The translations under genes and the position numbers were made by a program. The notes below the pieces were generated by a model. That model was not told the DNA's origin. It saw only the letters and a program-made list of their open reading frames with translations, and searched no databases. 64,000 bases of DNA from Niabella beijingensis (GTDB lineage Bacteria > Bacteroidota > Bacteroidia > Chitinophagales > Chitinophagaceae): contig NZ_JAIQDI010000001.1 in the NCBI RefSeq assembly GCF_020034665.1, positions 558,001-622,000 of the forward strand. Reading direction: 5' to 3'. This document shows, piece after piece, positions 44,469-54,143 of the stretch. The first letter of the stretch is position 1; each line of letters begins with the position of its first letter.

Positions 44469-45539
44469 ATGAAAAAAAATATTCTCATTGTTCCCGGGGA
44501 TGGGATCGGTCAGGAAGTGACAGCGGTAGGTAAAAAAGTACTGGACAGGATCGCCGAAAAGTATGGCCATGAATTTTCCTATGATGAGGCCCTGATCGGG
44601 CATGCAGCCATCGAGGCCACCGGCAACCCGCTTCCTGATGAAAGTCTGGAAAAAATGAAACAATCCGATGCGGTATTGTTCGGTGCTGTAGGGCATCCCA
44701 AATACGACAATGATCCCTCCGCCAAAGTGCGGCCGGAACAGGGTTTGCTGAAGATGCGCAAGGAACTGGGGCTTTATGCCAACCTGCGGCCTATCAAATT
44801 ATTTGATGAGCTCCTGGGTGCTTCCAGCATTAAGCCCGAGATCTTAAAGGGTGCGGATATCCTGTTCTTCCGGGAGCTTACAGGCGATATCTATTTTGGA
44901 GAAAAAGGCCGCAAGGACAATGGCGATACTGCTTTTGACATTGCACAATACAGCCGGTTCGAGGTGGAGCGCATTGCCCGCAAGGCATTTGATGCAGCAA
45001 TGACCCGTAACAAAAAATTATGTTCGGTAGATAAAGCAAATGTTATTGAAACCAGCCGCCTCTGGCGCGAAGTGGTACAGCAGGTGGCTAAAGAATATCC
45101 TGAAGTACAGGTAGAGCACCAGTTTGTGGATGCTACCGCCATGTTGCTCATAAAAGATCCCAAACGTTTTGATGTGGTGGTTACCGCCAATCTCTTTGGG
45201 GATATCCTTACCGACGAAGCTTCCCAGATCGCAGGTTCTATGGGTATGCTGGCTTCCGCATCCATTGGTGATGGTACCGGCGTTTATGAGCCCATTCACG
45301 GTTCGGCGCACGACATCACAGGGAAAGGCATTGCCAATCCGATGGCATCTGTTTTGTCTGCCGCATTGCTGCTTGATATTTCATTCGGACTGAAACAGGA
45401 GAGTGAAGACCTGATCAGCGCGGTAGACCAGGTATTGAAAGCCGGATTCCGTACCGGTGATATTGCCGACGCTGCTACTCCAAAAGAAATGATCCTTGGC
45501 ACCGATGCCATTGGGGAGGAGCTTTTAAAACGGATCTGA
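44469..45539 (+). CDS. leuB: 3-isopropylmalate dehydrogenase
   Basis: 356 residues; oxidatively decarboxylates 3-isopropylmalate with NAD. It has the nucleotide start LIVPGDGIGQEV, the substrate loop RPEQGLLKMRKEL with its arginines, RELTGDIYFGEKG, and metal-binding VTANLFGDILTDEASQI. The GSAHDITGKGIANP region is canonical. An own promoter is likely because 192 bp separate it from the preceding gene, and a hairpin terminator follows. Confidence 0.97.
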   Translation: MKKNILIVPGDGIGQEVTAVGKKVLDRIAEKYGHEFSYDEALIGHAAIEATGNPLPDESLEKMKQSDAVLFGAVGHPKYDNDPSAKVRPEQGLLKMRKELGLYANLRPIKLFDELLGASSIKPEILKGADILFFRELTGDIYFGEKGRKDNGDTAFDIAQYSRFEVERIARKAFDAAMTRNKKLCSVDKANVIETSRLWREVVQQVAKEYPEVQVEHQFVDATAMLLIKDPKRFDVVVTANLFGDILTDEASQIAGSMGMLASASIGDGTGVYEPIHGSAHDITGKGIANPMASVLSAALLLDISFGLKQESEDLISAVDQVLKAGFRTGDIADAATPKEMILGTDAIGEELLKRI

Positions 45540-45571
45540 ATTACCTGCTGAAAAGCAGACGGATATGATTA

Positions 45572-45598
45572 AAGCGGGCGCTGTCGTCCGCTTTTTTA
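45572..45598 (+). terminator. Intrinsic terminator after leuB
   Basis: AAGCGGGCG pairs with CGTCCGCTT (one wobble) around CTGT, followed by six T. Confidence 0.85.
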
Positions 45599-45612
45599 TT
45601 TCGTTTCGCGCT

Positions 45613-46047
45613 CTATTTTGCCGGCAGCTTGTGAAACGTAATGGCTACCCGGTTCAGCATATTCATGTGAGCGATGGCCAGGCTCAGGTCCGTCAGGTCC
45701 TTATCATTAAAATGCAGACGTGCTTCCTCAAAAGCAGCGGCACTCACCTCCTGCCCCGGAAGCAGGGTCATTTCTTCCGCCAGTGCCAGCGCGGCTTTTT
45801 CGGCCGGTGTAAAAAAAGGCATGTATTTCCAGTTGGAAACCCCGTTCAGTTTTCTGGGCTCCTCCCCTTCCCGCACCGCATCTTTCCAGTGCAGGTCTAC
45901 ACAATAAGGGCATCCGTTGATCTGCGAAACACGCAGGTAAACGATATGCAGCAGCACCGGTGCAAGATCCGTTGTTTTCAGGTAGCCATACATCGCCAGC
46001 AGGGTTTTATATCCGTCGGGGGCTGTCGCCGCATAATCAATACGCAT
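45613..46047 (-). CDS. Carboxymuconolactone decarboxylase/AhpD-like protein
   Basis: About 144 residues from the ATG at 46047; a longer start at 46110 would add a segment without homologous character. It carries the redox motif CPYCVDLH and the helix pattern of the AhpD family (DLTDLSLAIAHMNMLNRVAI). It probably acts as a thiol-dependent peroxidase. It is unrelated in sequence detail to the cargo AhpD-like protein at 26495. Confidence 0.85.
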   Translation of the reverse strand: MRIDYAATAPDGYKTLLAMYGYLKTTDLAPVLLHIVYLRVSQINGCPYCVDLHWKDAVREGEEPRKLNGVSNWKYMPFFTPAEKAALALAEEMTLLPGQEVSAAAFEEARLHFNDKDLTDLSLAIAHMNMLNRVAITFHKLPAK

Positions 46048-46230
46048 ATTTTTTGTGCTAAAATAATGATATTCCTGGTCATCAGGGATCGGGAAAGGGG
46101 AACCGAGCATTCAGAGTTGAGGATCGGGAATTGAACTTTCAGCCGTCAGTTCTTTGCATTCAGCTGCGATCCGGCATCAGGCGTCTGAAAGCTGATCGCT
46201 GAAATCTGGTTGCTCAAATCCCAAATCTCA

Positions 46231-46238
46231 TATCTTTG
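46231..46238 (+). promoter_or_regulatory. -7 promoter element before purK
   Basis: TATCTTTG fits TAnnTTTG and ends four bases before ATG 46243. If used, transcription would begin at about the ATG itself, giving a nearly leaderless mRNA. Confidence 0.4.
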
Positions 46239-46242
46239 CGCC

Positions 46243-47370
46243 ATGCAAAAAACAGGTATTCTTGGCGGTGGCCAATTGGGAAGAATGTTGCTACAGGAAG
46301 CGGCGAACTATCCGGTGGAAACATATGTCCTCGAAAATGACGAGCATTGTCCTGCCGCGCATCTCTGCCATCATTTTGTAAAAGGCGATATCAGGGATTA
46401 TGATGCCGTATACCAGTTCGGGAAAGGATTGGATGCCCTTACCATCGAGATCGAAAACGTAAATGTGGATGCACTGGAAGCGCTGGAAAAGGAAGGGGTA
46501 AAGGTGATCCCGCGTCCCGCTGTATTGCGCACCATCCGCAACAAGGCCGCACAAAAAAAATACTATACCGATCACCAGATACCCACCGCCGAGTACATCC
46601 TTACACATAACATACAGGAACTGGCAGAACAGGTTCCTTTTTTTCCCGCAGTACATAAGATCGCCGAAGGCGGTTATGACGGCCGGGGTGTGCAGATCAT
46701 GGAAACGGAACAGGATGTTGCAAAAGGTTTTGATGCCATGTCCGTACTGGAGAAAAAAGTGGACGTGGCAAAAGAAATCGCGATGCTGATCGCCATCAGC
46801 CAGACCGGTGCAATAGCAATCTACCCTGCCGTTCAGATGATCTTTGACAAAGGGTTAAACCTGCTCGACTTCCAGCTCTGTCCGGCGGATCTGGAAGAAA
46901 AGACCTATTGGAAAGCAGAAGCTATTGCGCTTTCCACTGTAAAAAATTTCAATTCTCCGGGGATCTTTGCCGTGGAATTATTTGTTACACCCGGCGGAGA
47001 AGTCCTTGTCAACGAAACAGCCCCACGGGTCCACAACAGCGGACACCATACGATCGAAGCTCATTACAGTTCCCAGTTTGACATGGTGTGGCGGATCCTG
47101 CTCAATTATCCGCTGGGGAATACAGAGGCGATCATGCCTTCTGTCATGCTGAACATCGTGGGTAAGGAGGGGCATTCCGGTGATGTATTTTACGAAGGCC
47201 TTGATGAAATGCTGAAAATCGAAAATGCATTTTTCCACCTGTACGGAAAACGCCAGACCAAGCCCGGTCGTAAAATGGGGCATGTTACCGTGATCAGTGA
47301 TGAAAAAGCCGATCTGTTGCACAAGGCCAACAAGATCAAACACGGACTGGCAGTCATTTCAAAAGGCTGA
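46243..47370 (+). CDS. purK: 5-(carboxyamino)imidazole ribonucleotide synthase
   Basis: About 375 residues, an ATP-grasp enzyme of purine synthesis that carboxylates AIR using bicarbonate and ATP. It opens with GILGGGQLGRML and has the ATP-grasp elements KIAEGGYDGRGVQI and VNETAPRVHNSGHHTIEA. I use ATG 46243 because earlier codons precede the promoter. It is not in a pur cluster here. Confidence 0.95.
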   Translation: MQKTGILGGGQLGRMLLQEAANYPVETYVLENDEHCPAAHLCHHFVKGDIRDYDAVYQFGKGLDALTIEIENVNVDALEALEKEGVKVIPRPAVLRTIRNKAAQKKYYTDHQIPTAEYILTHNIQELAEQVPFFPAVHKIAEGGYDGRGVQIMETEQDVAKGFDAMSVLEKKVDVAKEIAMLIAISQTGAIAIYPAVQMIFDKGLNLLDFQLCPADLEEKTYWKAEAIALSTVKNFNSPGIFAVELFVTPGGEVLVNETAPRVHNSGHHTIEAHYSSQFDMVWRILLNYPLGNTEAIMPSVMLNIVGKEGHSGDVFYEGLDEMLKIENAFFHLYGKRQTKPGRKMGHVTVISDEKADLLHKANKIKHGLAVISKG

Positions 47371-47456
47371 GGTCATTGAGCCGGGCCCGGTATTGTTTGT
47401 ATCCGGGTGGCTGTATCATTATCCCTCCGGGAATTGCTTTATTAAAAACGGTTGCT

Positions 47457-47975
47457 ATGAAAAAAGCACTTTTTATTTTATTGATGAATTGCATACTGCC
47501 GGGCAGCATGCAGAATCCCTTGCAGGCACAGAACGGGCCATACATTGAAACTCCGGACAAGGAACCGGCAACCGGAAAGCCCCCTGCCGACAGTGCCAGC
47601 TCCCTGACCCTGTTAAAAGGAGCGGCCGCCTTTACCGCCACTGCACAATATGGTGAAAACAGCATCGTCCGCATCAAAACAAAAGCCTCCCGGAATACCT
47701 TATCGCTCGGGCACTTCCTGTTGCTCCGCAATATTGCCCTAACCCGCCGCACCCTGGTGATCGTCGATAACCAGGCCGTTGCGGATCCGGACAGTTACCG
47801 GATCGATACTTCCGGCAATGTACAGGTATCGGTTGAAACATCGGCCCGGCCCAAATACCAGTATGCACAACGCCGGTATAACAGGCTGGTAAAAATAACA
47901 CGGATATATGCACCGGCGGCCAATGGTAAAACAGCGTTCAATGATCTATCTCCGGCAACAGCTGTAAAGATGTAA
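47457..47975 (+). CDS. Secreted protein of unknown function
   Basis: About 172 residues from ATG 47457 with a signal peptide (ALFILLMNCILPGSM, cleavage near QAQ). The mature chain starts with a Pro/Ser/Ala-rich stretch and continues as a likely beta domain (ITRIYAP near the end). No recognised family. It follows purK by 86 bp and is convergent with hutG. Confidence 0.55.
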   Translation: MKKALFILLMNCILPGSMQNPLQAQNGPYIETPDKEPATGKPPADSASSLTLLKGAAAFTATAQYGENSIVRIKTKASRNTLSLGHFLLLRNIALTRRTLVIVDNQAVADPDSYRIDTSGNVQVSVETSARPKYQYAQRRYNRLVKITRIYAPAANGKTAFNDLSPATAVKM

Positions 47976-48002
47976 TTTCTGTTATAAAACAGCCCAGCAC
48001 GA

Positions 48003-48989
48003 TTATTGAGAAGCATCAATGGTACAGACAAGTCTGAAGATCAGTTCTGCAGCCAGTCTGGCCGTTCGCTGGTCCTTGTCAAAACCGGGATTCAGCTCGG
48101 CGATATCAAAGGACACCAGCTTGCCCGACTGAAAAATCTGCTGCAACAACGACAGGAAGCAATAACCCGGTGTAATGCCATTAAATGCAACAGCACTTAC
48201 CCCGGGCGCATAAGCTGCAGCAAATACGTCAAGATCGATGGTCAGGTAAACTTCATCCACATGGTTCAGAAATGCCTGCACCTGCTGTTCCAGGGATGGC
48301 AGGTTCAGGTCGTACATCGCGGCTGCTTCAATATACTTCACACCCAGTGCTCCTGCCGTCTCAAACAGCTGTAGCGTATTGCTGATCTGTTGTAGGCCCA
48401 CAGGCAGGTAGGCAAAAAGAGCGCCCTGCTCCTGCAGGTCATTTGCGATCTGGTAAAAGCCGGTACCGGAGTTCGCTCCTGATACGCCCGGTTCCCGCAG
48501 ATCAAAATGTGCATCAAAATTGATGATGCCTGTAATATCATTGTTCCTTCTGCTCCGGCGGATCCCTTTAAAATGGCCGTATGCCACTTCATGTCCGCCA
48601 CCCAGTACCACAGGGAACCCCTTTTTTTCCAGAATCGCATTGACCGCTGCGGCAAGCTGCTCCTGTGCCATTTCAAGATCATCGTTTTCACATATGATAT
48701 TTCCGGCATCATAGAGCATAACCTGCGCTGTATGATGTACCGGCAGGTTTCTTAAAACAGTACGGATGCTTCCGGGTCCCGCGGCAGCTCCCGGTCTTCC
48801 CTGGTTGCGGCGCACGCCCTCATCACAGGCAAATCCAAGCAACACAAAAGCTCCTGCCAGATCTGCTGTAATCGTCTCATTCAGATCCAGCAGCTGCATT
48901 ACCTGGTGCCAGCGTTGGCAGGCGGGCCCGGTACCATCAATACGCCCCTGCCAGTTTTCTGTTGTTGGTGGTTGATATCCGTTGATCAT
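48003..48989 (-). CDS. hutG: Formimidoylglutamase
   Basis: 328 residues of the ureohydrolase (arginase) family. The manganese ligands are visible: GGGHEVAYGH, INFDAHFDLR and TIDLDVFAAAYAPG. It hydrolyses N-formimino-glutamate to glutamate and formamide, the last step of the hut pathway here. It is the last gene of the hutHIUG operon, 55 bp after hutU. Confidence 0.95.
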   Translation of the reverse strand: MINGYQPPTTENWQGRIDGTGPACQRWHQVMQLLDLNETITADLAGAFVLLGFACDEGVRRNQGRPGAAAGPGSIRTVLRNLPVHHTAQVMLYDAGNIICENDDLEMAQEQLAAAVNAILEKKGFPVVLGGGHEVAYGHFKGIRRSRRNNDITGIINFDAHFDLREPGVSGANSGTGFYQIANDLQEQGALFAYLPVGLQQISNTLQLFETAGALGVKYIEAAAMYDLNLPSLEQQVQAFLNHVDEVYLTIDLDVFAAAYAPGVSAVAFNGITPGYCFLSLLQQIFQSGKLVSFDIAELNPGFDKDQRTARLAAELIFRLVCTIDASQ

Positions 48990-49044
48990 GGGGTTTGAAT
49001 TTGAGACTTGAGATCTGAGATATATGTGGTTGCTGAAAGCCCCG

Positions 49045-51045
49045 TCAGAACAATGCCTTCAGCACTTCATCATTCACCAAGCTGGGTTGCGTCACCTTCA
49101 GCAATGGTGTACGTTCCAGCTCACGCTCCAGGGCTTCCATCGCTCCGGGGTTGCGGGCCCAGGCCCGGCGTGCGATACCATTGTTCACATCATAGAACAG
49201 CATTGAAGTCAGTTTGCTGTCTGCCGCTGCGGTCCCGTCCAGCACCATCCCGAATCCGCCGTTGATCACCTCGCCCCATCCCACGCCACCACCGTTGTGT
49301 ATGGACACCCAGGTAGCACCACGGAAGCTGTCTCCGATCACATTGTGGATGGCCATGTCTGCCGTAAAACGGCTGCCGTCATAGATGTTGCTGGTCTCCC
49401 GGTAAGGAGAATCCGTGCCGCTGACATCATGATGATCACGCCCCAGCACAACAGGCGCCGTCAGCAATCCGTTCCGCACCGCTTCATTAAAGGCTCTGGC
49501 GATCCGTATACGTCCTGCTGCATCCGCGTAAAGGATGCGTGCCTGTGAACCCACTACCAGCCGGTTCCGGGCTGCTTCCCGGATCCAATGGATATTATCT
49601 TCCAGCTGCCGGTATATGCCGGCCGGTGCCTCTTCCTTCAATGCCATCATTGCATCCAGCGCCAGCTGATCCGTAACCGCAAGATCTTCTTCCTTACCGG
49701 AAGTGCAGACCCATCGAAAGGGTCCGAAGCCATAATCAAAACACATAGGACCCAGTATATCCTGCACATAGGAAGGGTATCTGAAAGTGGTTCCGTCTGC
49801 TGCAAACACGGAAGCACCCGCTCTGCCGGCCTCCAGCAAAAAAGCATTTCCGTAATCAAAAAAATAAGTCCCCCCTACCACATGCCGGTTGATGGCCTTT
49901 ACCTGCCGGACAAGGGAAGTCTTTATCTTTTCACGGAACAGGTCCGGCTCGTCCGCCATCAGCCGGTTGGCTTCCTCAAATGAAAGCCCAGCGGGATAAT
50001 AGCCGCCGGACCAGGGATTGTGCAAAGAGGTCTGGTCGCTGCCGATGGTAATAAAAATAGCCTCCTCATAAAACCGTTCCCACACATCCACTACATTTCC
50101 GATATAAGCCAGCGATACCACCTCTTTTTGTTGCAGTGCTTTCCTGGTACGTTGTACCAATGTTTCCATATCCTCCAGCAATTCATCCACCCATCCCTGC
50201 CGGTGCCGTTTTTGTGCCGCGGCAGGATTTATTTCCACACATACGGTTACACACCCGGCAATTTTTCCGGCCTTGGGTTGTGCACCGCTCATGCCGCCGA
50301 GTCCGGAGGTAAGAAAAAGTTTTCCGCTGAAATCCGCATCCCGCTTTAATTGCCTGCGGAAGGCGTTCATGACTGTAATTGTGGTTCCGTGTACAATGCC
50401 CTGCGGACCGATGTACATATAGGACCCTGCGGTCATTTGTCCATATTGCGTTACGCCCAATGCATTGAAGCGTTCCCAGTCATCCGGTTTTGAATAATTG
50501 GGAATCATCATGCCATTGGTGACCACCACCCGGGGCGCTGCAGGTGAAGAAGGGAAAAGCCCCATAGGATGCCCGCTGTAGATATGCAATGTCTGTTCTT
50601 CCGTCATCTGAGAAAGATACTGCATGGTGAGCCGGTATTGTGCCCAGTTCTGGAACACGGCACCGTTGCCGCCATAGGTGATCAGCTCCTGCGGATGCTG
50701 TGCCACGGCGGGGTCCAAGTTATTCTGGATCATCAGCATAATGGCTGCTGCCTGTTGCGAATGGGCAGGGTACTGGTCGATGGAGCGCGCATATACCGGA
50801 TGCTCCGGCATAAAGCGATACATATAAATGCGGCCATACATATGCAGCTCCTGCAAAAACTCTTTTGCCAGTTCCGTATGCCAGGCAGCGGGAAAATAAC
50901 GTAATGCATTCCGCAGTGCCAGCTGTTGTTCATCACGGTTCAGAATGGCTTTACGTTTTGGTGCATGGCTCAGACCGGGATCCGCTGCTTTCGGCTCCGG
51001 CAGTATTTCCGGTATACCCTGTTGTATTTCTTCTTTAAATGTCAT
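49045..51045 (-). CDS. hutU: Urocanate hydratase
   Basis: 666 residues, the longer form of urocanase seen in Bacteroidetes (the common form has about 550). It has the NAD-binding GLGGMSGAQPKAGKIAG and the central block YSGHPMGLFPS with NGMMIPNYS. It converts urocanate to imidazolone propionate using tightly bound NAD. A 160-bp spacer with repeated CAGC/ATCAGC words separates it from hutI. Confidence 0.95.
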   Translation of the reverse strand: MTFKEEIQQGIPEILPEPKAADPGLSHAPKRKAILNRDEQQLALRNALRYFPAAWHTELAKEFLQELHMYGRIYMYRFMPEHPVYARSIDQYPAHSQQAAAIMLMIQNNLDPAVAQHPQELITYGGNGAVFQNWAQYRLTMQYLSQMTEEQTLHIYSGHPMGLFPSSPAAPRVVVTNGMMIPNYSKPDDWERFNALGVTQYGQMTAGSYMYIGPQGIVHGTTITVMNAFRRQLKRDADFSGKLFLTSGLGGMSGAQPKAGKIAGCVTVCVEINPAAAQKRHRQGWVDELLEDMETLVQRTRKALQQKEVVSLAYIGNVVDVWERFYEEAIFITIGSDQTSLHNPWSGGYYPAGLSFEEANRLMADEPDLFREKIKTSLVRQVKAINRHVVGGTYFFDYGNAFLLEAGRAGASVFAADGTTFRYPSYVQDILGPMCFDYGFGPFRWVCTSGKEEDLAVTDQLALDAMMALKEEAPAGIYRQLEDNIHWIREAARNRLVVGSQARILYADAAGRIRIARAFNEAVRNGLLTAPVVLGRDHHDVSGTDSPYRETSNIYDGSRFTADMAIHNVIGDSFRGATWVSIHNGGGVGWGEVINGGFGMVLDGTAAADSKLTSMLFYDVNNGIARRAWARNPGAMEALERELERTPLLKVTQPSLVNDEVLKALF

Positions 51046-51205
51046 TGTTTATTAGAATTGAGAATCGAGCTGTCTGCTATCAGCTTTTAGTTATCAGCAT
51101 TGGGTAATATCTGTTTCTTTTCGTCTTTAGGGAACACGGGTGATCATTCGCTGGCCATACCTGTCTTAACGCTTCCTGTTTTCCGGTTCCCCTTCTTGCT
51201 ATTCT

Positions 51206-52456
51206 TTACTCCCTATTCATCACACACACACCGTTCTTCCATACCTGCACCGGTTGCAACCGCCCCTGCTGATAAATGATCTCTTTATAGCTGTCTGCGT
51301 CGTAGCATATAAAATCAGCATTATAACCGGATGTGAGCACCCCGCGATCCCGGAGGGCCAGTGCTGCTGCGGCCCTGAAGGTAAGCGCCGCAAGTACTTC
51401 AGCATTCGTCAGCTTCTCAAAACAGGCGAGTATGGAGGCCTGCGTCATTAAAGCACCCATGGGTGCCGATCCAGGATTCCAGTCGGTGGCGATCGCCAGG
51501 CTGCAACCGGCATCCAGCAATTTCCGCGCCGGTGCGAAGGCACAGCCCAATCCTATGGAAGCACCCGGCAATGCCGTAGCAATGACCGAAGAACCCGCGA
51601 GTAACGCGATCGCTTTTTCCGTTGCACTTTCCAGGTGATCCGCACTTAATGCTCCGGTCTTCACGGCTACTTCGCTTCCCGAAGTGCTGAACTGATCAGC
51701 ATGCACGGTGATGGCAAACCCCAGTGCTTTTGCTTCCCGGAAATACGGCAGGATCTGCGCTGCGGAGAAGGCACCTTTTTCAACAAATGCATCCACACGA
51801 TGGGCCAGCTGGCCGGATTTCACCAGCGGAAGCAATTCACGGGCCATCAGTTCCAGGTAGGCACCGGGCGGTCCGTTAAAATCCTTTGGTAATGTATGTG
51901 CGGCAAGACAGGTAGCTATAAGATCCGCTTTGGCGATCCGTCCGGCATCCTGTACCGCGCGTAAACTCTTCAATTCCTCCTCTACACTTAATCCGTAACC
52001 GCTTTTTACTTCAATGGTGGTGATCCCCTGCCGCAGCAATGCATCCGCCCGCTGTGCCGTAAGCTGCGCCAGTTCCTGCTGATCGAGGTCCCTTGTGGCT
52101 TTTACAGTGCTCCAGATACCGCCGCCATTTTCCGCGATCTCCAGGTAGCTGCTTCCGCCATTGCGTAACGCGAAATCATCCGCACGTGTACCTCCGAAGG
52201 CAATATGGGTGTGCATATCGATAAAGCCCGGCAAAACCACTCCCCCTGTCCTTGATTCCGTGATAACGGCGCCGGGGGTCTTTGCCAGTGCTTCAAAAGC
52301 ACCAACCGCTTCAATCATCCCTTCCCTCCACAGGATCCCCCCGCTGGGTATCACCTGCAGGGCCTCATCTTTTAATGCGCCTTTAAGCGGAAGTCCGGCC
52401 AGGGTAACTATTTCCCTGAAAGGACCGGTCAGTTGATAGGATATATTATTCTTCAT
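51206..52456 (-). CDS. hutI: Imidazolonepropionase
   Basis: About 416 residues of the amidohydrolase superfamily. It has the metal-binding PGFIDMHTHIAFGG, the later TVHADQFS and SADHLESA, and a C-terminal ATDWNPGSAP. It opens the imidazolone ring to N-formimino-glutamate. The ATG at 52456 is chosen; it starts three bases from the hutH stop (TGATTATG), so the two are translated in tandem. Confidence 0.95.
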   Translation of the reverse strand: MKNNISYQLTGPFREIVTLAGLPLKGALKDEALQVIPSGGILWREGMIEAVGAFEALAKTPGAVITESRTGGVVLPGFIDMHTHIAFGGTRADDFALRNGGSSYLEIAENGGGIWSTVKATRDLDQQELAQLTAQRADALLRQGITTIEVKSGYGLSVEEELKSLRAVQDAGRIAKADLIATCLAAHTLPKDFNGPPGAYLELMARELLPLVKSGQLAHRVDAFVEKGAFSAAQILPYFREAKALGFAITVHADQFSTSGSEVAVKTGALSADHLESATEKAIALLAGSSVIATALPGASIGLGCAFAPARKLLDAGCSLAIATDWNPGSAPMGALMTQASILACFEKLTNAEVLAALTFRAAAALALRDRGVLTSGYNADFICYDADSYKEIIYQQGRLQPVQVWKNGVCVMNRE

Positions 52457-52458
52457 AA

Positions 52459-54033
52459 TCAATAAACATCAAAAAGTTCCCCGTAAAGGGTAATATAGGG
52501 CAATGCATTTTCTGCTGCGGCGGTCCTTGCCGTCGTGATCAGCGCACCTGTACGTGCCAGCAATACTGCTGCATCGAGGTAATCCGTCATCACCTGGTCG
52601 GTGTCGATATGCGGGATCACTGATCGTATTTTCCGGTGCACGCTTTCCACTACCGGTGTGGGTTTTAGCGGTGCATGAAAATCCAGCGCCTGTGCAGCAC
52701 ATATCAATTCGATGGCCTGTATCTTCTCTACATTTCCGATCACCTGCAGCAACTTCCTCCCGCTGATCGATCCCATGCTTACATGATCCTCCTGACCCAG
52801 TGAAGTGGGAATGCTGTCGGCACTGGCCGGATAACAAAGGCTTTTATTTTCACTGGCCAGCGCAGCCGTGGTGTATTGCAGGATCATAAACCCGGAATTC
52901 AGACCGGTAGATGGAAGCAACAGCTTCGGCACACCCGGCGTATCGCCTTCCAGGGACAGATAGACCCTCCTGTCTGCGATATTTCCGATCTCTGACACTG
53001 CCACACAGGCATAATCCAGTGCCAGTGCCAGCGGCTGACCATGAAAGTTTCCGCCGCTGATGGTAAGCGATTCATTGATCAGGAGCGGATTGTCTGTGAC
53101 CGAATTGATCTCCGTCTCCACAAGCTCTTTCAGGTGCAGCCAGGCCGTCCGGGAAGCGCCGTGTACCTGCGGAATACACCGCAGCGAATAAGGATCCTGT
53201 ACCCTTGAGCAATGGGCATGTGCCGCCACGATCTCCGACCCGCGCAGCAGGTTGTCAATCGTCGCAGCAACGAACTGATTGCCTTTAAAAGGCCGTAACT
53301 CGTGCAGCTCCCGGTAGAACGGCTTTCCGGAAGCACTCAATCCTTCCAGCATCAGCACGGCATTCAGATCGGCCTGTGTGAGCAATTGATGGAAGCGGGC
53401 TACCGCCGTTACCGCATGCGCCGCGATGAACTGGGTACCATTGATCAATGCCAGCCCTTCTTTGGCACTCAGTTGCAGCGGGTCCTTCCCGTATTGCTTC
53501 AGTACTTCGGCGGCCGGCTTTATTTCATGGTTATCATACAACCGGCCAAGACCGATCAACGGCAGAAAAAGATGTGAAAGCGGCGCCAGGTCGCCCGATG
53601 CACCAACAGAGCCCTGCTCCGGCACCACAGGCACGAGGTCTTCTTCAATGTGCCAGATGATCCGGTCAAGCGTCTCTTCGCGGATACCGGAAAAGCCTCT
53701 GGCCAGTGCATGTACTTTTAACACCAGCATCAGCTTTGCCAGCTGCCTGCTGATGGGTTCGCCCATACCCACGGCATGGCTCTTTAATATATTTTCCTGT
53801 AGCAGGCGGGTTTCCTCCCGGTTAATAGTGGTCGTGCACAAAGGCCCAAAACCGGTGTTAATACCATAGACCACAGTACCGGATGCTGCGATCTGTGCCG
53901 CCAGGGCAGCACTTTTCCGCACCTGTATCCTTCCGTTTTCGGACAGGCACCCTTTTACCGTTCCGCTTGCAATGGCAAGCGCCGTGGAAATGTTCAGGTG
54001 TGCTTCACCATATTGAAATGTTTGTTCCTTCAT
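52459..54033 (-). CDS. hutH: Histidine ammonia-lyase
   Basis: 524 residues. The MIO cofactor forms from Ala-Ser-Gly at residues 145-147 in GSVGASGDLAPLSH. The start GINTGFGPLC and the block DNPLLINE are canonical. It deaminates histidine to urocanate, the entry step. It is the first gene of the hutHIUG operon and divergent from a LysR gene with 110 bp between starts. Confidence 0.96.
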   Translation of the reverse strand: MKEQTFQYGEAHLNISTALAIASGTVKGCLSENGRIQVRKSAALAAQIAASGTVVYGINTGFGPLCTTTINREETRLLQENILKSHAVGMGEPISRQLAKLMLVLKVHALARGFSGIREETLDRIIWHIEEDLVPVVPEQGSVGASGDLAPLSHLFLPLIGLGRLYDNHEIKPAAEVLKQYGKDPLQLSAKEGLALINGTQFIAAHAVTAVARFHQLLTQADLNAVLMLEGLSASGKPFYRELHELRPFKGNQFVAATIDNLLRGSEIVAAHAHCSRVQDPYSLRCIPQVHGASRTAWLHLKELVETEINSVTDNPLLINESLTISGGNFHGQPLALALDYACVAVSEIGNIADRRVYLSLEGDTPGVPKLLLPSTGLNSGFMILQYTTAALASENKSLCYPASADSIPTSLGQEDHVSMGSISGRKLLQVIGNVEKIQAIELICAAQALDFHAPLKPTPVVESVHRKIRSVIPHIDTDQVMTDYLDAAVLLARTGALITTARTAAAENALPYITLYGELFDVY

Positions 54034-54082
54034 ATCAGCTTCCTGTTATTTGTGTCCGGGTACTCACGAAGCACCAATATCC

Positions 54083-54100
54083 CTCAAAGGTACTTTTGAG
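54083..54100. promoter_or_regulatory. Palindrome overlapping the hut promoter
   Basis: CTCAAA-GGTACT-TTTGAG is an inverted repeat. On the minus strand it contains TACCTTTG (54092-54085), a match to the -7 consensus pointing at hutH. A regulator bound to it, most simply the divergent LysR protein, would control hut transcription. Confidence 0.6.
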
Positions 54101-54143
54101 AATTAATAAGTAATAATACTATCTTTATCAATAATTAATAACT

